From Treponema vincentii (GTDB taxonomy: Bacteria > Spirochaetota > Spirochaetia > Treponematales > Treponemataceae), in assembly GCF_010365865.1 (NCBI RefSeq), contig NZ_CP048020.1, positions 1,364,001 through 1,428,000 on the forward strand: a stretch of 64,000 nt of DNA, written 5' to 3'. The notes under the pieces were generated by a model. That model ran no database searches, had not been told where the DNA came from, and saw only the letters and a program-made list of their open reading frames with translations. The position numbers and the translations under genes were made by a program. This document shows positions 63,090 through 64,000 of this stretch, piece by piece (positions within the stretch are counted from its first letter, which is position 1; each line of letters opens with the position of its first letter).

Positions 63090-64000
63090 AGAAATGTTAA
63101 AATTACTTACCAAGATCGGCAAAAGAGATTTGATTATATCAAGTATATTCTTTGCTCTCTATGGGTTAAGCTCCATAGCGATGATTGTTATCGTCTTTTC
63201 TATCTTGTTTCAAATATTTGCCGGAACGAGTATAAAAAGTCTCTATGCCTATTTTATCGCAATTGCACTGCTTGTTGTATTTAAGGGCATCTGTAACATG
63301 ATTGCGGATATGAAAAAGCACAACGCAGGATTTGATATTGTTCAGCAGATTAGAGAGCGAATGATTATTAAACTAAAAAAATTCAGCTTAGGATTCTATA
63401 CTAATGAAAGGCTCGGTGAGATTAACACAATCCTTCATAAGGATGTCGATACTATGTCCCTTGTTGTAGGACATATGTGGTCAAGAATGTTCGGGGACTT
63501 TTTAATAGCGGCAGTTGTATGTATCGGTCTTGCAAGTATTGATATAAGGCTTGCACTGATAATGACAGTATCCGTTCCTATTACTCTTGCGTTTTTAATT
63601 ATGACAATTAAAAGATCACAGAAAATTGAAAATAAGAACAACTCCGCTCTTTTGGATATGGTGAGTTTATTTGTTGAATATGTTAGAGGGATACCGGTAT
63701 TAAAGAGTTTTTCCAACAACAAAAGTCTGGATAGTGAACTGATAGAAAGAACAAAAAAATTCGGAGAAACAAGCAAGGTTGCTTCAAGATTTAAGGCAAA
63801 ACAATTATCCGTATTCGGTTTTTTACTTGATATGGGATATTTACTGCTTCTTGTATTTGGAGTGATGTTTGTGATAAACGGCAATTTGAAAGTATTTAAT
63901 TTTATCATCTTTGCCGTTATTTCAAAGGAATTTTATAAGCCCTTTGCGTCGATGGAACAGCACTATATGTATTATGTTTCGGCAGTAGACAGTTATGAGC
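63082..64000 (+). CDS. ABC exporter half-transporter 4 (3' end outside window)
   Basis: Open from ATG 63082, overlapping the previous stop by eight bases, to the window end. The visible 306 residues are the six-helix membrane domain (SSIFFALYGLSSIAMIVIVF, KFSLGFYTNERLGEINTILH, GFLLDMGYLLLLVFGVMFVI). The helix-loop GFYTNERLGE matches the same loop in transporter 3 (GFFKEHNTGE). The ATPase domain must lie beyond the window. Likely partner of transporter 3. Confidence 0.85.
   Translation, partial: MFREMLKLLTKIGKRDLIISSIFFALYGLSSIAMIVIVFSILFQIFAGTSIKSLYAYFIAIALLVVFKGICNMIADMKKHNAGFDIVQQIRERMIIKLKKFSLGFYTNERLGEINTILHKDVDTMSLVVGHMWSRMFGDFLIAAVVCIGLASIDIRLALIMTVSVPITLAFLIMTIKRSQKIENKNNSALLDMVSLFVEYVRGIPVLKSFSNNKSLDSELIERTKKFGETSKVASRFKAKQLSVFGFLLDMGYLLLLVFGVMFVINGNLKVFNFIIFAVISKEFYKPFASMEQHYMYYVSAVDSYE

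Overview
The window looks like chromosome of an oral-type Treponema. Evidence: a spirochete-style run prfB, PEGA-domain protein, ftsY and a LolCDE-like ABC module, a divergent second EF-G, a methyl-accepting chemotaxis protein, and core genes that are moderately GC-rich while the middle of the window is clearly AT-rich. A T. vincentii/T. medium-like species is my inference; nothing here proves the species.

Layout. (1) 1-12.05 kb, core genes: end of a biotin ECF transporter (bioY, ATPase, EcfT), an orphan Cas2-like gene, prfB with the classical programmed +1 frameshift, a PEGA protein, ftsY, a secreted low-complexity protein, LolC/LolD/LolE-like genes, a convergent polyprenyl synthase and rlmE. 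(2) 12.05-12.87 kb: a gene-free stretch packed with perfect inverted repeats. (3) 12.87-16.95 kb: EF-G2 and a chemotaxis receptor. (4) 17.07-56.77 kb: an AT-rich 'polyimmunity' island of about 45 small, mutually unrelated genes. Recognisable members are Imm17-like, Imm26-like, Imm11/DUF1629-like, SUKH (SMI1/KNR4), DUF4375/DMP19, DUF1963, DUF2004, DUF2262, DUF4241, ankyrin, LRR, HEAT, TPR and beta-propeller proteins. Almost no toxins accompany them. The one toxin-like piece is an Rhs-type C-terminal tip near 19.4-19.8 kb with its junction to an immunity gene. Truncated genes and duplicated gene ends show that the island turns over by recombination. A TetR-ABC-permease unit (29.3-31.7 kb) and a GNAT gene are embedded in it. 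(5) 56.83-64.0 kb: a TetR regulator and four consecutive ABC exporter half-transporters, the last running off the window.

The most unusual structure is a family of hairpin-rich leader repeats at five loci (2.25-2.61, 12.25-12.35, 22.71-22.88, 48.78-48.92 and 54.32-54.51 kb). Each has a G/CAAGTTTGC-type hairpin followed by a GTGTGC-type hairpin and then a terminal module. At four loci the element sits directly before a start codon in the same orientation as the gene and itself carries the Shine-Dalgarno sequence. At three loci (2.25, 22.7 and 54.3 kb) the SD-containing segment is directly repeated on both sides, as if the cassette inserted between an SD and its start codon and rebuilt the SD.

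Five genes (bioY, the 6.1 kb secreted protein, rlmE, and two island genes at 23.5 and 24.9 kb) are broken by one-base changes inside homopolymer runs. The simplest explanation is sequencing or assembly error; phase variation or true decay remain possible. No tRNA, rRNA, CRISPR array, integrase or transposase was found.
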